Origin: Nitrospira moscoviensis
Lineage (GTDB): Bacteria > Nitrospirota > Nitrospiria > Nitrospirales > Nitrospiraceae
Direction of reading: 5' to 3'
Assembly: GCF_001273775.1 (NCBI RefSeq)
Contig: NZ_CP011801.1
Coordinates: 2,458,001-2,522,000 of the forward strand
DNA: 64,000 nt
The position numbers and the translations under genes were made by a program. The notes under the pieces were generated by a model that was not told the origin of the DNA, made no database searches, and saw only the letters and a list, made by a program, of their open reading frames with translations. Each line of letters begins with the position of its first letter. The first letter of the stretch is position 1. This document shows, piece by piece, positions 19,485 to 27,646 of this stretch.

Positions 19485-20948
19485 TTACGAAGGCAGCAGA
19501 ACCCGGGCGCGGCCAAGACGATCCCAGAGCCACGCCCGCTCGTCTTCACGCAGAAGGCTGAACAGCAGGGCGAGCGCTACATAAGTCCCTGCATAGAGAG
19601 CACCTACGATGACAAGCCGGACCGGCGCGGCGGCGTGCAGCCCGTAGCTCACCGCCAGCGCCGGCAGAGCCGCCGCGGCCGCGACCGCGCCGGCTGTTGC
19701 GAGCTGCCGCCACGGCAGCACCTGGGTCCACCCGATCCGCCAGACTTTCGCCATCGCGGCCAGCCCCACCGCTTTGCCGACCGCCAACGCCCCCACCGTC
19801 ACGAGAATCGCGCCCGCGAGGCCGAACACAGCCACGAATCCGTACATGAGGGCCGCGACGAAGGCCAGCCGGATCACGTTCAGCGCCAGCAATGTCGTGG
19901 TTTTGGCGTACACGCGCAGCAGACCGTCGATCGGGACGGCCGAAAAGACGATCGCGGACACGCCCACCATGAAGATCGGCACGCTGGCCTTGTACGCCTC
20001 GGTAAACAGAAAGACGATCACGTCGTGCGAGAGCAGCAGCAGCGCGCCTACGAGGGGGAAAAAGACCAGCGCGAGCTTCCGCACGGACTCATGCCAGATG
20101 CGGACGATGTGTTGCTCGCGCCCGCCGTGCAGCTCCTTCGCCATCCCGACCATCATCACGTTGCACACGGACGTGGACACGACGTCCACCAGCGGAATTT
20201 GCAGACAGCCGACGGAATACACGGCGAAGGTGGCGACGTCGAAGAGGCCGGACACGGCATACTGATGCAGGTTTTCCTGGGCGGCGTGGACCACGACATA
20301 CAGCCCGAAGGGCATCGCGTAGGCCAGCTGCGCCTTCAGACTGGCGGCGTCGGGGCGTAACGCCGCGCCGAATTCCCGGACGTAGTACCAGAGCGCGACG
20401 CCGAGCCGGATCACGCCGAACGCCAGCGCGCCGTAGATCAGCGACGGCAAGGCCGGCGCGAGCGCCACCGGCAGGAGCAGCAGGCCGGCGCGCAGGACGT
20501 CGGACCCGGCGTACGACGCGGCGGCCAGGGCGAACTGGCTGCGCGCCGTCATGACGGTTTCGAGCGACACTGCGGACTGGATCAGGAAGAGGTACAAGGC
20601 CAGCGGCAGCAGGAGCGGCGCCAGCGCGGGATTGCTCATCCACCGGGCGATCGGTTCCGCGGCGGCCGCCAGCACCAACCCGGCCGCGGCGCCGGCGATC
20701 GCCAGGAACAGCAACGCATTCATCATGTAGTGTCCCGCGTCGCGGCCGCCGCGCGGGAGAAAATACAGGAGCGACTCGGACATGCCGATCTGCGTGATGC
20801 CCAACAACGTGGCGTGCAGGAGGAACCATTGTTTGTACGTGCCGAACGTCTCGACGTCGAAGAGCCGGACCAGGATCAGCGGGATGGCGAAGGTCGCCGC
20901 AAATCCCGCCACGCGGCCCGCGATGATGCTCAGCGCCGGCCTAAACAT
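19485..20948 (-). CDS. Oligosaccharide flippase, Wzx/MATE-like
   Basis: A 487-residue, strongly hydrophobic protein with about 12-14 segments spaced as in polysaccharide biosynthesis flippases. It opens with RVAGFAATFAIPLILVRLFD and FGTYKQWFLL, the usual Wzx N-terminal pattern. It should move undecaprenyl-linked repeat units to the periplasmic face for Wzy polymerisation. The start overlaps the end of the deacetylase gene by 8 nt. Upstream in-frame codons belong to the deacetylase region in another frame. Confidence 0.88.
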   Translation of the reverse strand: MFRPALSIIAGRVAGFAATFAIPLILVRLFDVETFGTYKQWFLLHATLLGITQIGMSESLLYFLPRGGRDAGHYMMNALLFLAIAGAAAGLVLAAAAEPIARWMSNPALAPLLLPLALYLFLIQSAVSLETVMTARSQFALAAASYAGSDVLRAGLLLLPVALAPALPSLIYGALAFGVIRLGVALWYYVREFGAALRPDAASLKAQLAYAMPFGLYVVVHAAQENLHQYAVSGLFDVATFAVYSVGCLQIPLVDVVSTSVCNVMMVGMAKELHGGREQHIVRIWHESVRKLALVFFPLVGALLLLSHDVIVFLFTEAYKASVPIFMVGVSAIVFSAVPIDGLLRVYAKTTTLLALNVIRLAFVAALMYGFVAVFGLAGAILVTVGALAVGKAVGLAAMAKVWRIGWTQVLPWRQLATAGAVAAAAALPALAVSYGLHAAAPVRLVIVGALYAGTYVALALLFSLLREDERAWLWDRLGRARVLLPS

Positions 20949-22101
20949 GCGGGGCACGCGCGCCGGTGGAAGCCATCGCGTCGGTCCGGACGCCGCTGGC
21001 CGCCGGAGCGGGCCTTCCGGCGGGCGCGGCGCGGCGGCCATGCCGGCACCGCGGGAGGCGGTCGAACACTCCGGAGGCGTGGCAACTCATCAGATCGGGC
21101 GAAAAACGCCCGCTTCCGTCCAGGCCGGATCGCTCCCACAACAATGTGCGCGGAACCGTCAGCAGCGGACGGCCGGCGTCGCGATGCCGGCAGGTCGTGT
21201 ACGCGAACCGGTAGCCTGCCTGATCGACCGCAGTCACGGCATCCGCGTCGAAGCGCCCGTCCGGATAGGCGAAATGCGCGACCGGCTTCCCGAGCTTCTG
21301 TCGCAGCGCCTCGGCCGACTTCACGAGTTGGTCCTTCACGGACGGGGACTCCTCCAAGGTCAGCAGCGCATGGGTCGCGGTATGGGAACCGATCGTCATG
21401 CCGGCGCGGTCCAATTCCGAGACCATCTCCCACGTCATGGCGTGCAGCTCCGGATACCGCTCGTCCTCCACCGGCTTCACGCGCTCCAACGCCTGAATGA
21501 CGCGCCGCAGCGTGCCCTGGTCGCAGGTGGTGTAGAGGTGCCGCATCACGGCGAACGGATCGCGCGGCGACCCGGGCGGCTGCTGTGCGAGATGGACGTC
21601 GTAGTTCTCGAGCACGCGCATGAATTCCGGCCCCGAGTGGCGGAGCGCCGGCAACACTGTCACGAGCAGCAGGTACAGCTTGTCGTAGATCTGCAGCTGA
21701 GGGCGGCCGAGCAGATCCGTGACGACGAAGGCGGCGGCCGGGATGCCTTTGCGCCGGAGCAGCGGCCAGGCGTGGTGATAGACGCCGGCATACCCGTCGT
21801 CGAAGGTCACCGCCGCAGCCGGTTGGGCCCACGGCGCGCCGCGCTCCAACTGCGCGCCCAGCTCATCCAGCGTCACGAAGCGATAGCGCCGGCCGATCCA
21901 GTCCAGTTGCCGTTCCAGCATGCCCACGCTGATCAGATTCGCCGGGATCGCCCGCCCCTCATGCGCCCGCACATCCTCCACCACGGAGTGGTAGCCCAGA
22001 ACCAACGGCTGCGTTCTCGCCGCGACACCCGCCAGGACGGCGTTGACGCCGCTCCGGGAGAGCGCGAGGGCCAGGCCGGTTTTCACGATCGTTTTCAACA
22101 T
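20941..22101 (-). CDS. Polysaccharide deacetylase (NodB/CE4-like)
   Basis: A 386-residue protein. It has the CE4 motif 1 equivalent AAVTFDDGYAGVYHHAWPLL (TFDDGY) at about residues 95-115, motif 2 GSHTATHALL (HxxxH), and HFAYPDGRFDADAV. Family enzymes remove N- or O-acetyl groups from sugars. The ATG (MLKTIVKTG) was chosen because earlier in-frame codons only read the 9-bp repeat (DQT repeats). It has no clear Shine-Dalgarno, since the array ends only a few bases upstream. The C-terminal 45 residues are Ala/Pro/Arg-rich and may be cytoplasmic tail or linker. Confidence 0.85.
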   Translation of the reverse strand: MLKTIVKTGLALALSRSGVNAVLAGVAARTQPLVLGYHSVVEDVRAHEGRAIPANLISVGMLERQLDWIGRRYRFVTLDELGAQLERGAPWAQPAAAVTFDDGYAGVYHHAWPLLRRKGIPAAAFVVTDLLGRPQLQIYDKLYLLLVTVLPALRHSGPEFMRVLENYDVHLAQQPPGSPRDPFAVMRHLYTTCDQGTLRRVIQALERVKPVEDERYPELHAMTWEMVSELDRAGMTIGSHTATHALLTLEESPSVKDQLVKSAEALRQKLGKPVAHFAYPDGRFDADAVTAVDQAGYRFAYTTCRHRDAGRPLLTVPRTLLWERSGLDGSGRFSPDLMSCHASGVFDRLPRCRHGRRAAPAGRPAPAASGVRTDAMASTGARAPHV

Positions 22102-22106
22102 GTGGC

Positions 22107-22247
22107 CTGTCTGGTCTGTCTGGTCTGTTTGGTCTGTTTGGTCTGTTTGGTCTATCTGGTCTATCTCGTCTGTCTGGTCGCATCTCGAACCAGATAGACC
22201 AGATAGACCTCCGCACCAGATAGACCTCCGCACCAGATAGACCAGAG
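22107..22247. repeat. 9-bp repeat array A with inverted arm
   Basis: About eight tandem copies of T[G/A]T[C/T]TGGTC on the plus strand (one with CTCGTC), a short spacer, then a reverse arm of GACCAGATA-type units split by two CCTCCGCA spacers. It fills the gap between the acetyltransferase-GNAT stop and the deacetylase start. As RNA from the minus strand it could form an extended stem. Confidence 0.95.
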
Positions 22248-22249
22248 TT

Positions 22250-23890
22250 CTACGCCGCCTTTCGCCGCAGGGCGATCAGGCGTTGCAGCATCCATTCGGG
22301 AAGCGCGCGGCGCGCGAGTCGTTTGGCCGCGGCCTCCCCGCGGAGCGCGCCCAGGCACAAAAGGCCCCCTATGGAAGGAGGAAACAGTTCGATCTTCGCG
22401 AGCTCTCTGGTGCGGTCGGTCCAGAGAAACTTGTAGGACTCGGTGCCGTGCAACAGATCGTATTCCTCGACGCCTTCCGCCAGAGCCTGCCGGATCGCCA
22501 ATCCCATCGTGACCAATCCGGCGCTCTGCTGCCGGAAGGCCGGATCGAATCCGGATTGGTAAAAATAAACCGTGCGGCCTCGCCGCAACCCGTACAAGGC
22601 CCCGATCGGCCGGCCGTTCAAACGGAGGAGACTCAGCCGCAGCCATCCGCGCTCCAGCGCCGTGCGGCTGAAGGCGTCATGGAACGCCAGCTCCTCGAGC
22701 GACTGCATCGCCTCCGAGCCGCCCCGTTCGTCCCAGCGGCGGTTATGCAGCGCCAGCAAGGCCGCCATCGCGTCGCGCCGCTGATCTTCCTTTTCCACCG
22801 TCTCGAAGACCAACGTGCCCAGCTTGTGCAGATTCTTGAGCCGGCGCTGGAAGTTGTACCGATGGCTCGGCCCGAGGGACGCCAGATAGGAGTCCCACGT
22901 ATGGCCTTTGAGCGGAATGTAGGGACAGGTTTCGATCGTCCGGCGCCTGACGGTCCATCCGGCCTGTTCGAGCTCGGCGATGAACGTCTCCGCGGCGGGA
23001 CGGTCCCGGCGAATGTGGCTGAGGGTCACGACGGCGTCCTGCCGCTGCAGATATTCCGCCAGGCCTCGCGACACTTCGGCTTCGTGGCCGCGGCGGATGA
23101 TGACATCGAGATAGTCGGACCCGACGACGCCGGTTCCCAGACATTCCATGGAAGAGTGCGGCACCAGATTCCCGAACCGTCTGGTCCGGACGAACATCGG
23201 CGCAAGCCCGAGCAGCCGGCTGTGGCGGCGGAGGGTGATCAGCGCCAGCGTCTTGTCCGCGCCGAAGTGCTCCCACCAGGTCATCAGCCAGTCCGGCGTG
23301 AGGAACAGACCGTCGGCGGCGCTGTCGGCGAGCAGCTCCCGCCACTCCTCCGTCACATGAGGAACGCGGCCCGGCTCTTCGATCCTGGTCACCAGGAGAT
23401 TGTCCGTCGTGCGATGCGACAGCGCCTCGGCCTCTTCGGGAGGTTGGAGACAGCTGTACTCGCGGATATCGATGTCCGTCCGCACCACCCGCGCCGGCAT
23501 CCCGGCCACGACGGTCCGCGGCGGCACATCGTGCAGCACCACCGCGTTCGCCGCGATCACCGCTTCCGCGCCGACCGAGATCGGGCCGAGCAGCTTGGCC
23601 CCGGCCCCGATGACGGCGCGGTCCTCGATCACCGGCACGCCCCACCGCCGGGATCGCCCCCCGATCGTCACCTGGTGGCCGATGCTCACGAAGCGCCCGA
23701 TCTTGCAGCGCTCGTGCAGCACGATCCCCATCCCCCCGTACGCCAGGTCCGCGCCTTCCCCGATGTCCGCAGACATCGGAATGGCCGCATTGAACAGGAG
23801 ATAGATCGCCTGATACGCCAGCTGGGGGATCACCGGAATCCCGCGCAGGTAACACCACCGGCCGAACCGATAAATGGTGAGGGCGTTCAT
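22250..23890 (-). CDS. Fusion: hexapeptide acetyltransferase + FemAB/BioF2-like GNAT
   Basis: A 546-residue protein in two parts. Residues 1-145 are a serine-acetyltransferase-like left-handed beta-helix (GMGIVLHERCKIGRFVSIG; VIEDRAVIGAGAKLLGPI; VAGMPARVVR). Residues 175-546 are a GNAT of the FemAB/BioF2 type (LADSAADGLFLTPDWLMTWW; SLGPSHRYNFQRRLKNL; YFYQSGFDPAFRQQSAGLVT). The first domain should O- or N-acetylate from acetyl-CoA. The second may transfer an acyl or aminoacyl group. The usual CysE N-terminal helical domain is missing, so cysteine synthesis is unlikely. Weak Shine-Dalgarno. Two stand-alone GNAT relatives lie upstream. Confidence 0.8.
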   Translation of the reverse strand: MNALTIYRFGRWCYLRGIPVIPQLAYQAIYLLFNAAIPMSADIGEGADLAYGGMGIVLHERCKIGRFVSIGHQVTIGGRSRRWGVPVIEDRAVIGAGAKLLGPISVGAEAVIAANAVVLHDVPPRTVVAGMPARVVRTDIDIREYSCLQPPEEAEALSHRTTDNLLVTRIEEPGRVPHVTEEWRELLADSAADGLFLTPDWLMTWWEHFGADKTLALITLRRHSRLLGLAPMFVRTRRFGNLVPHSSMECLGTGVVGSDYLDVIIRRGHEAEVSRGLAEYLQRQDAVVTLSHIRRDRPAAETFIAELEQAGWTVRRRTIETCPYIPLKGHTWDSYLASLGPSHRYNFQRRLKNLHKLGTLVFETVEKEDQRRDAMAALLALHNRRWDERGGSEAMQSLEELAFHDAFSRTALERGWLRLSLLRLNGRPIGALYGLRRGRTVYFYQSGFDPAFRQQSAGLVTMGLAIRQALAEGVEEYDLLHGTESYKFLWTDRTRELAKIELFPPSIGGLLCLGALRGEAAAKRLARRALPEWMLQRLIALRRKAA

Positions 23891-23898
23891 ATCCGGAA

Positions 23899-23922
23899 GT
23901 GACGAGTGATGAGTGACGAGTT
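23899..23922. repeat. Short tandem heptamer (GTGAYGA)
   Basis: Three 7-bp units (GTGACGA, GTGATGA, GTGACGA) just upstream of the acetyltransferase-GNAT start. The same heptamer family occurs at 60876-60974, inside ligD and at the stop of the Slp gene at 45276. Confidence 0.75.
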
Positions 23923-23953
23923 TGTGAATACCGTCGGCACTGAAGACCGAAAG

Positions 23954-25339
23954 TCAGGCGGCTTTTTCTCCCACGGCGTCGGGAGCCGGCGCCGGCGCGC
24001 CGGCGTTCAGCCTGTTCGACGCCTTGGTCAACCGATCGGTAAAGATGCGCACCACGTTGAAATTCAGCGCCAATGCGGGGCTGAAGGAATACCCGATGTT
24101 GTTCAGATTTTCGAGGGCGAAGGTCTTGGTGAAGGTGCCGAACCCGCCTCGTTTCAACTCTTCGAAGTTTCCGTTCACCGCCAGCGTGTCGAACCCGTAG
24201 GGGAACTTCAATATGAAGGCGAGCGACTCGGAATGCAGCGCGATCTCCGGCTCGAGGGCGGACGGGCCGAACGTTCGGCGCGGCACATCGGCGCAGACCA
24301 CGTCGCCGGTATCGATCAGCTTGATGACGACCGGCTTGAACGCCAGCCCGAACGCGCGGCACAGCCGGATCAGCCACCACGAGTTCCGTTTCTTCAAGCG
24401 CTCGCAATAGAGCCGAAACAACTTGGACAGCTCGTTTACCGGGATCGATTCCGCGTACCGGATATAGCTCTTCCTGGCCTGGAAGGCGCCCTCCCAAAAC
24501 GCCACGGACGCCTCGCGCTGTTTCGGACGCGGGTCGCCGAGGTCGAGCGACTCCATGGGTTTGAGGAGCACGCAGGTGAACTCCGCGCCGGCTTCGCGGC
24601 AGAACTCCAGAACCCGGCGAGGGGTGTTCACGGCGTCGTTCAGATAGCTGTTCAACACGTTGGCGAAGTACACGAAGCTCGCGAACGGCACGACCGCCGC
24701 GGCTTCCAGCGCGCGGGCCTGCCTGACGAGACCGGCCAATTTGTCGTCCGCCGCAGAGCGCCGCCACTGCACATTGTCGCGCCCGCCTTTCCACGCCGCA
24801 TAACTGAACTGCGTGAGCAGGAGATCGCACGGCCCGTAGGTCTTCCTGAAGGCGGCGAGCCGCGCGTCGGAGTGCAGCGGGCAATCGTTCAAGTTGAAGA
24901 CGCGCTTGCCGCCGACATGCGCCAGCAGCGCCGAGTCGTAGAATTCGTCTTTCACGATGCGCACGGTGAAGCCGTCTTCCAGGGCGAACGGCACCCCCGT
25001 CGGCAGCTCGATGCACTCCAGCCCGCTTTTCTTCATAAAGCCGAGCACCCGTTTGTCCTTGGTGTGTTGGAACAGGACCGCGATCTTTCTGTCGAGCAGG
25101 ATCGGCCGGTACTTTCTGAAAAAGCCGATGGAAAAATGGTCCGGGTGCTCGTGCGAGATCCAGATGAAATCGGTGCGGTCGAGCACGCGTTCGATCTCCT
25201 CCGGTCTGTTCTCGTACAGCAGCCGCCATCCCCGGTGAAACGCCTCGCCTTCGTACCAGGGATCCGTCAAGATCGATCGGCGCTCGCCCGTGATCAACAC
25301 GGACGCATGATTGATGAACGTCAGCGAGTTCGGACGCAT
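23954..25339 (-). CDS. MBL-fold metallo-hydrolase, CMAH/UlaG-like
   Basis: A 461-residue protein. The beta-lactamase-fold metal motif HEHPDHF is at about residue 62-68, after the strand FIWISH. The N-terminus reads FINHASVLITGERRSILTDPW, like UlaG and CMP-Neu5Ac hydroxylase relatives. Further ligand candidates are in VFNLNDCPLH. The long C-terminal half is the family extension. No Rieske Cys-His motif was noticed, so it is probably not a true hydroxylase. The ATG follows tandem ATCATCCCC units, whose complement (GGGGATGAT) serves as the ribosome site. Its role in the polymer is unknown. Confidence 0.75.
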   Translation of the reverse strand: MRPNSLTFINHASVLITGERRSILTDPWYEGEAFHRGWRLLYENRPEEIERVLDRTDFIWISHEHPDHFSIGFFRKYRPILLDRKIAVLFQHTKDKRVLGFMKKSGLECIELPTGVPFALEDGFTVRIVKDEFYDSALLAHVGGKRVFNLNDCPLHSDARLAAFRKTYGPCDLLLTQFSYAAWKGGRDNVQWRRSAADDKLAGLVRQARALEAAAVVPFASFVYFANVLNSYLNDAVNTPRRVLEFCREAGAEFTCVLLKPMESLDLGDPRPKQREASVAFWEGAFQARKSYIRYAESIPVNELSKLFRLYCERLKKRNSWWLIRLCRAFGLAFKPVVIKLIDTGDVVCADVPRRTFGPSALEPEIALHSESLAFILKFPYGFDTLAVNGNFEELKRGGFGTFTKTFALENLNNIGYSFSPALALNFNVVRIFTDRLTKASNRLNAGAPAPAPDAVGEKAA

Positions 25340-25407
25340 ATCATCCCCATCATCCCCACGATCGGACTACCAGATTGCCGACAACGCGTTTGACGACAGA
25401 AGAACCC

Positions 25408-25542
25408 GCAGGATGTTCAAAAAGGCCAGCTATCTCACCCGCCCAACCCTCGAGCCGCCGAGACGGCTCGCTTCCCGGTGCGGGACGTCGCAAGGAGACT
25501 CGCAACCGAGAACGCCGCTGGCGGGCTTTTTCAACATCCTGC
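25408..25542. repeat. Palindromic element with terminal inverted repeats, copy 2
   Basis: A 135-bp element bounded by GCAGGATGTTCAAAAAGGCC and GGCTTTTTCAACATCCTGC, in the opposite orientation to copy 1. Its interior (GAGCCGCCGAGACGGCTC, GACGTCGCAAGGAG) is shared with the copies near 33000. The FkbM gene stop codon falls inside its right terminal repeat. Confidence 0.9.
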
Positions 25543-26304
25543 CATCTCGCGGACGAACCGCTCGGCGGACGACCGGCGGCTGCAACGAAAGTCGGCCGGC
25601 ACGAACGGCGCGGCTCCCCGGCAGTCCGTATTCAGACAGCGGATGCGCGCCCAGAACTCCGGGCGGATGGCCATGATGGTCCGCAGCTCGTGTCCTTCCG
25701 AATCGATCTTCAGCACGTCGATCCGCCCGTGCCGCGCGAGCACGGCCTCCAAGACATCGTTGATGTGGACGACCCGGCACTCGACACGCCGGGCCGCCGG
25801 CAGATCCAAGGACGAATAGACGCCCGACTCTTCCAATCCGAGCTCGGCCGTCCCCGAAAAATCGCTCACCGCCAGCCGGTGCGGAACCACTCTCGGCCCG
25901 TATTGCCGGAGATTCGCCACCAGCCGCTCGTAGGACATCGGCGAGGGCTCATAGCAATAGACGACGGAGCCATGGTTGCGGGTCAGCCAATAGAGGGCGC
26001 TGAGCCCGATGTTCGCGCCGATGTCGACGACCACGTCCGCGTCTTCCGGCGTGTAGTAGTCTTCCCGGCAGAAGATGAGATTGAGCGTGGAGAGGTCCGC
26101 GGCGGAGTAGAGCCGCGCCTCGCAGCGGCCGGTCGGCGTGCGGACCTCCACCGTCCGCGGATAGCGTCCCAGAGAGAGCACTTCTTCCACGATCGCGCGC
26201 ACGGGCCGCGGGTGGATCCGCATGAAACGGGACACCGCTTTGTAATTGTTGACGTCCCGAAGCCGATTCATCAGCACCGAGAGGTTCCGCCTGCCGATCT
26301 TCAT
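25531..26304 (-). CDS. FkbM family methyltransferase
   Basis: A 257-residue protein with DVVVDIGANIGLSALYWLT (SAM motif I, about 95-113), VYCYEPSPMSYERLVANL (motif II), and a C-terminal VLKIDSEGHELRTI that matches FkbM enzymes. These O-methylate sugars or small molecules. The last residues (AGC and stop) are encoded by the palindromic element, so an insertion probably replaced the original C-terminus. The start has weak Shine-Dalgarno and lies 10 nt after the upstream GNAT stop. Confidence 0.87.
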   Translation of the reverse strand: MKIGRRNLSVLMNRLRDVNNYKAVSRFMRIHPRPVRAIVEEVLSLGRYPRTVEVRTPTGRCEARLYSAADLSTLNLIFCREDYYTPEDADVVVDIGANIGLSALYWLTRNHGSVVYCYEPSPMSYERLVANLRQYGPRVVPHRLAVSDFSGTAELGLEESGVYSSLDLPAARRVECRVVHINDVLEAVLARHGRIDVLKIDSEGHELRTIMAIRPEFWARIRCLNTDCRGAAPFVPADFRCSRRSSAERFVREMAGC

Positions 26305-26313
26305 GACCGTCGC

Positions 26314-27528
26314 TTACCTGCCGTGCACCGTGAGGCCTATGCGGCCGCCGGCGGCCTTGGCGGCCCGATAGACCGGATGGCGCTTGAGCCGCGGCACGAT
26401 CGAAAACTTGAGCCGGTGCAGCCACCGGGCACGGGGCCGGTCGGGGAACACGAACAGCCAATCGTGGCTGCGGGTGTGCTGCGCCCACTCCAGCTTCCAG
26501 CGCTCGGCGTCGCCGAGGAAATCGATCTCCGCGAGGTCCTGCTTCCAGGCGCGGCGCAGCATCAGCTCGCACAACACCAGCGAGGGCGCGAACTGCCCGT
26601 ACCGCGGATCGTAGCCGGATTTCAGGATGTAGAGCTTGCGGCGGAGGACCAGCGCCAATTGCACGGCGATGCGCTTGCCGCCGACCGTCAAGAAGTGGAG
26701 CTCGAGCCACCCCTGCTCCGCCGCCCGCTTCAGCAACCCGCGATAGAACCGATGCCGATCGGACCGGCTGAGAATGGCCGTGCCCTCCTCGCCCTTCCAG
26801 ACGGCGGCTTCCAGGTGAAAGGCTTCATTCAGCAGCGTGTCCAGGTCGTCGCCGCCGGTCACGATTTCATGCCGGACGTCGCCGATCCGATTCAATCCCT
26901 TCACCCGTCCTTTCAAATTGGACAGGTGCTTCTTCGATAAGCTTCTGTGGTACGCCTCCCAGGATCGGTTGACGGGCACATACGGGCCGTCGGAGCAATG
27001 CCACACGCCGAACAGGAACCGGTCCTCGAACGCGCACAACGGCAGATACTCTTTGACCTTGGCGCCGTCCGGCAATTGCCGCAGCTCCAGCACGTCCCAG
27101 TCCGCAGCCCGCGCGGCCAGATAGCGCCAGATCGTCCGGCACGCTTCTCTCGGTTCCTGCGTGAGGATGAAATCGAACCGTTCGGTGTAGACGTTGGCGA
27201 TGCCGCGCAGGCGGCGCAACGGCCATCCGTACATCCGGCCTTGGTCGGCCATCAACGGCGCGATGGCGATGGGCTCCCCACCCCGCTTCACCACGATGAT
27301 ATGCAACGCCGCGCCCGGCTCGAACGACTCCCACCAGGTGCGCACCCATTCATGGCGGATGAACGGATGGTCGAGTCCGGCCTCGTCGGCGAGGCGATTC
27401 CAGACGGGCCCCAGCCGCAGGAACCCCTCGTAGTCCCGGACCACTTCCACCCGCATCTCCTCCTGCGCCGACACAAGCGGCACACCCTTGTCTTCCGCCG
27501 CCCCCAGCACGATCGTCGCCGTATCCAT
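26314..27528 (-). CDS. FemAB/BioF2-like GNAT acyltransferase 1
   Basis: A 404-residue protein with the N-terminal half FIRHEWVRTWWESFEPG, central LRGIANVYTERFDFIL and WDVLELRQLP, and the C-terminal GNAT half KSGYDPRYGQFAPSLVLCELML, EIDFLGDAERWKLEWA. This pattern is annotated as GNAT/CelD-BioF2 in exopolysaccharide loci. A good Shine-Dalgarno (AGGAGGGG) supports the first ATG. A close paralogue is the next gene upstream (27647-28789), so a local duplication is likely. The donor (acyl-CoA or aminoacyl-tRNA) is not known. Confidence 0.8.
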   Translation of the reverse strand: MDTATIVLGAAEDKGVPLVSAQEEMRVEVVRDYEGFLRLGPVWNRLADEAGLDHPFIRHEWVRTWWESFEPGAALHIIVVKRGGEPIAIAPLMADQGRMYGWPLRRLRGIANVYTERFDFILTQEPREACRTIWRYLAARAADWDVLELRQLPDGAKVKEYLPLCAFEDRFLFGVWHCSDGPYVPVNRSWEAYHRSLSKKHLSNLKGRVKGLNRIGDVRHEIVTGGDDLDTLLNEAFHLEAAVWKGEEGTAILSRSDRHRFYRGLLKRAAEQGWLELHFLTVGGKRIAVQLALVLRRKLYILKSGYDPRYGQFAPSLVLCELMLRRAWKQDLAEIDFLGDAERWKLEWAQHTRSHDWLFVFPDRPRARWLHRLKFSIVPRLKRHPVYRAAKAAGGRIGLTVHGR

Positions 27529-27547
27529 GACACGTCCCCTCCTGCAC

Positions 27548-27620
27548 AGGGGTCTGGCCCCCTTCTGCGCGTTCAGGGGTCTGGCCCCCTTCTGCGCGTT
27601 TCGCGCGGGGCCTGACCCCG
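27548..27620. repeat. 27-bp direct repeat and GGGG/CCCC hairpins
   Basis: Two tandem 27-bp copies, each with the palindromic core GGGGTCTGGCCCC, followed by a related CGGGGCCTGACCCCG hairpin and two GACCCCGTCTT units. It fills the gap between the two paralogous GNAT genes. The short hairpins could slow or end transcription, but no T-run follows. Confidence 0.85.
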
Positions 27621-27646
27621 TCTTCGACCCCGTCTTTGACTCTCAA

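Noticed and set aside
17487..20360. A 957-codon open frame on the plus strand
   Set aside because: It is antisense to the amidotransferase and flippase genes, of biased Arg/His/Gln composition, with no recognisable domain.
22040..22240. Plus-strand frame reading VWSVWS repeats (also at 59964-60170 and 62898-63094)
   Set aside because: The 9-bp period keeps all frames open. These are repeat read-through with no ribosome site or domain, opposite to real genes.
22107..22247. CRISPR array
   Set aside because: The units are contiguous 9-mers without unique spacers, and no cas gene is present.
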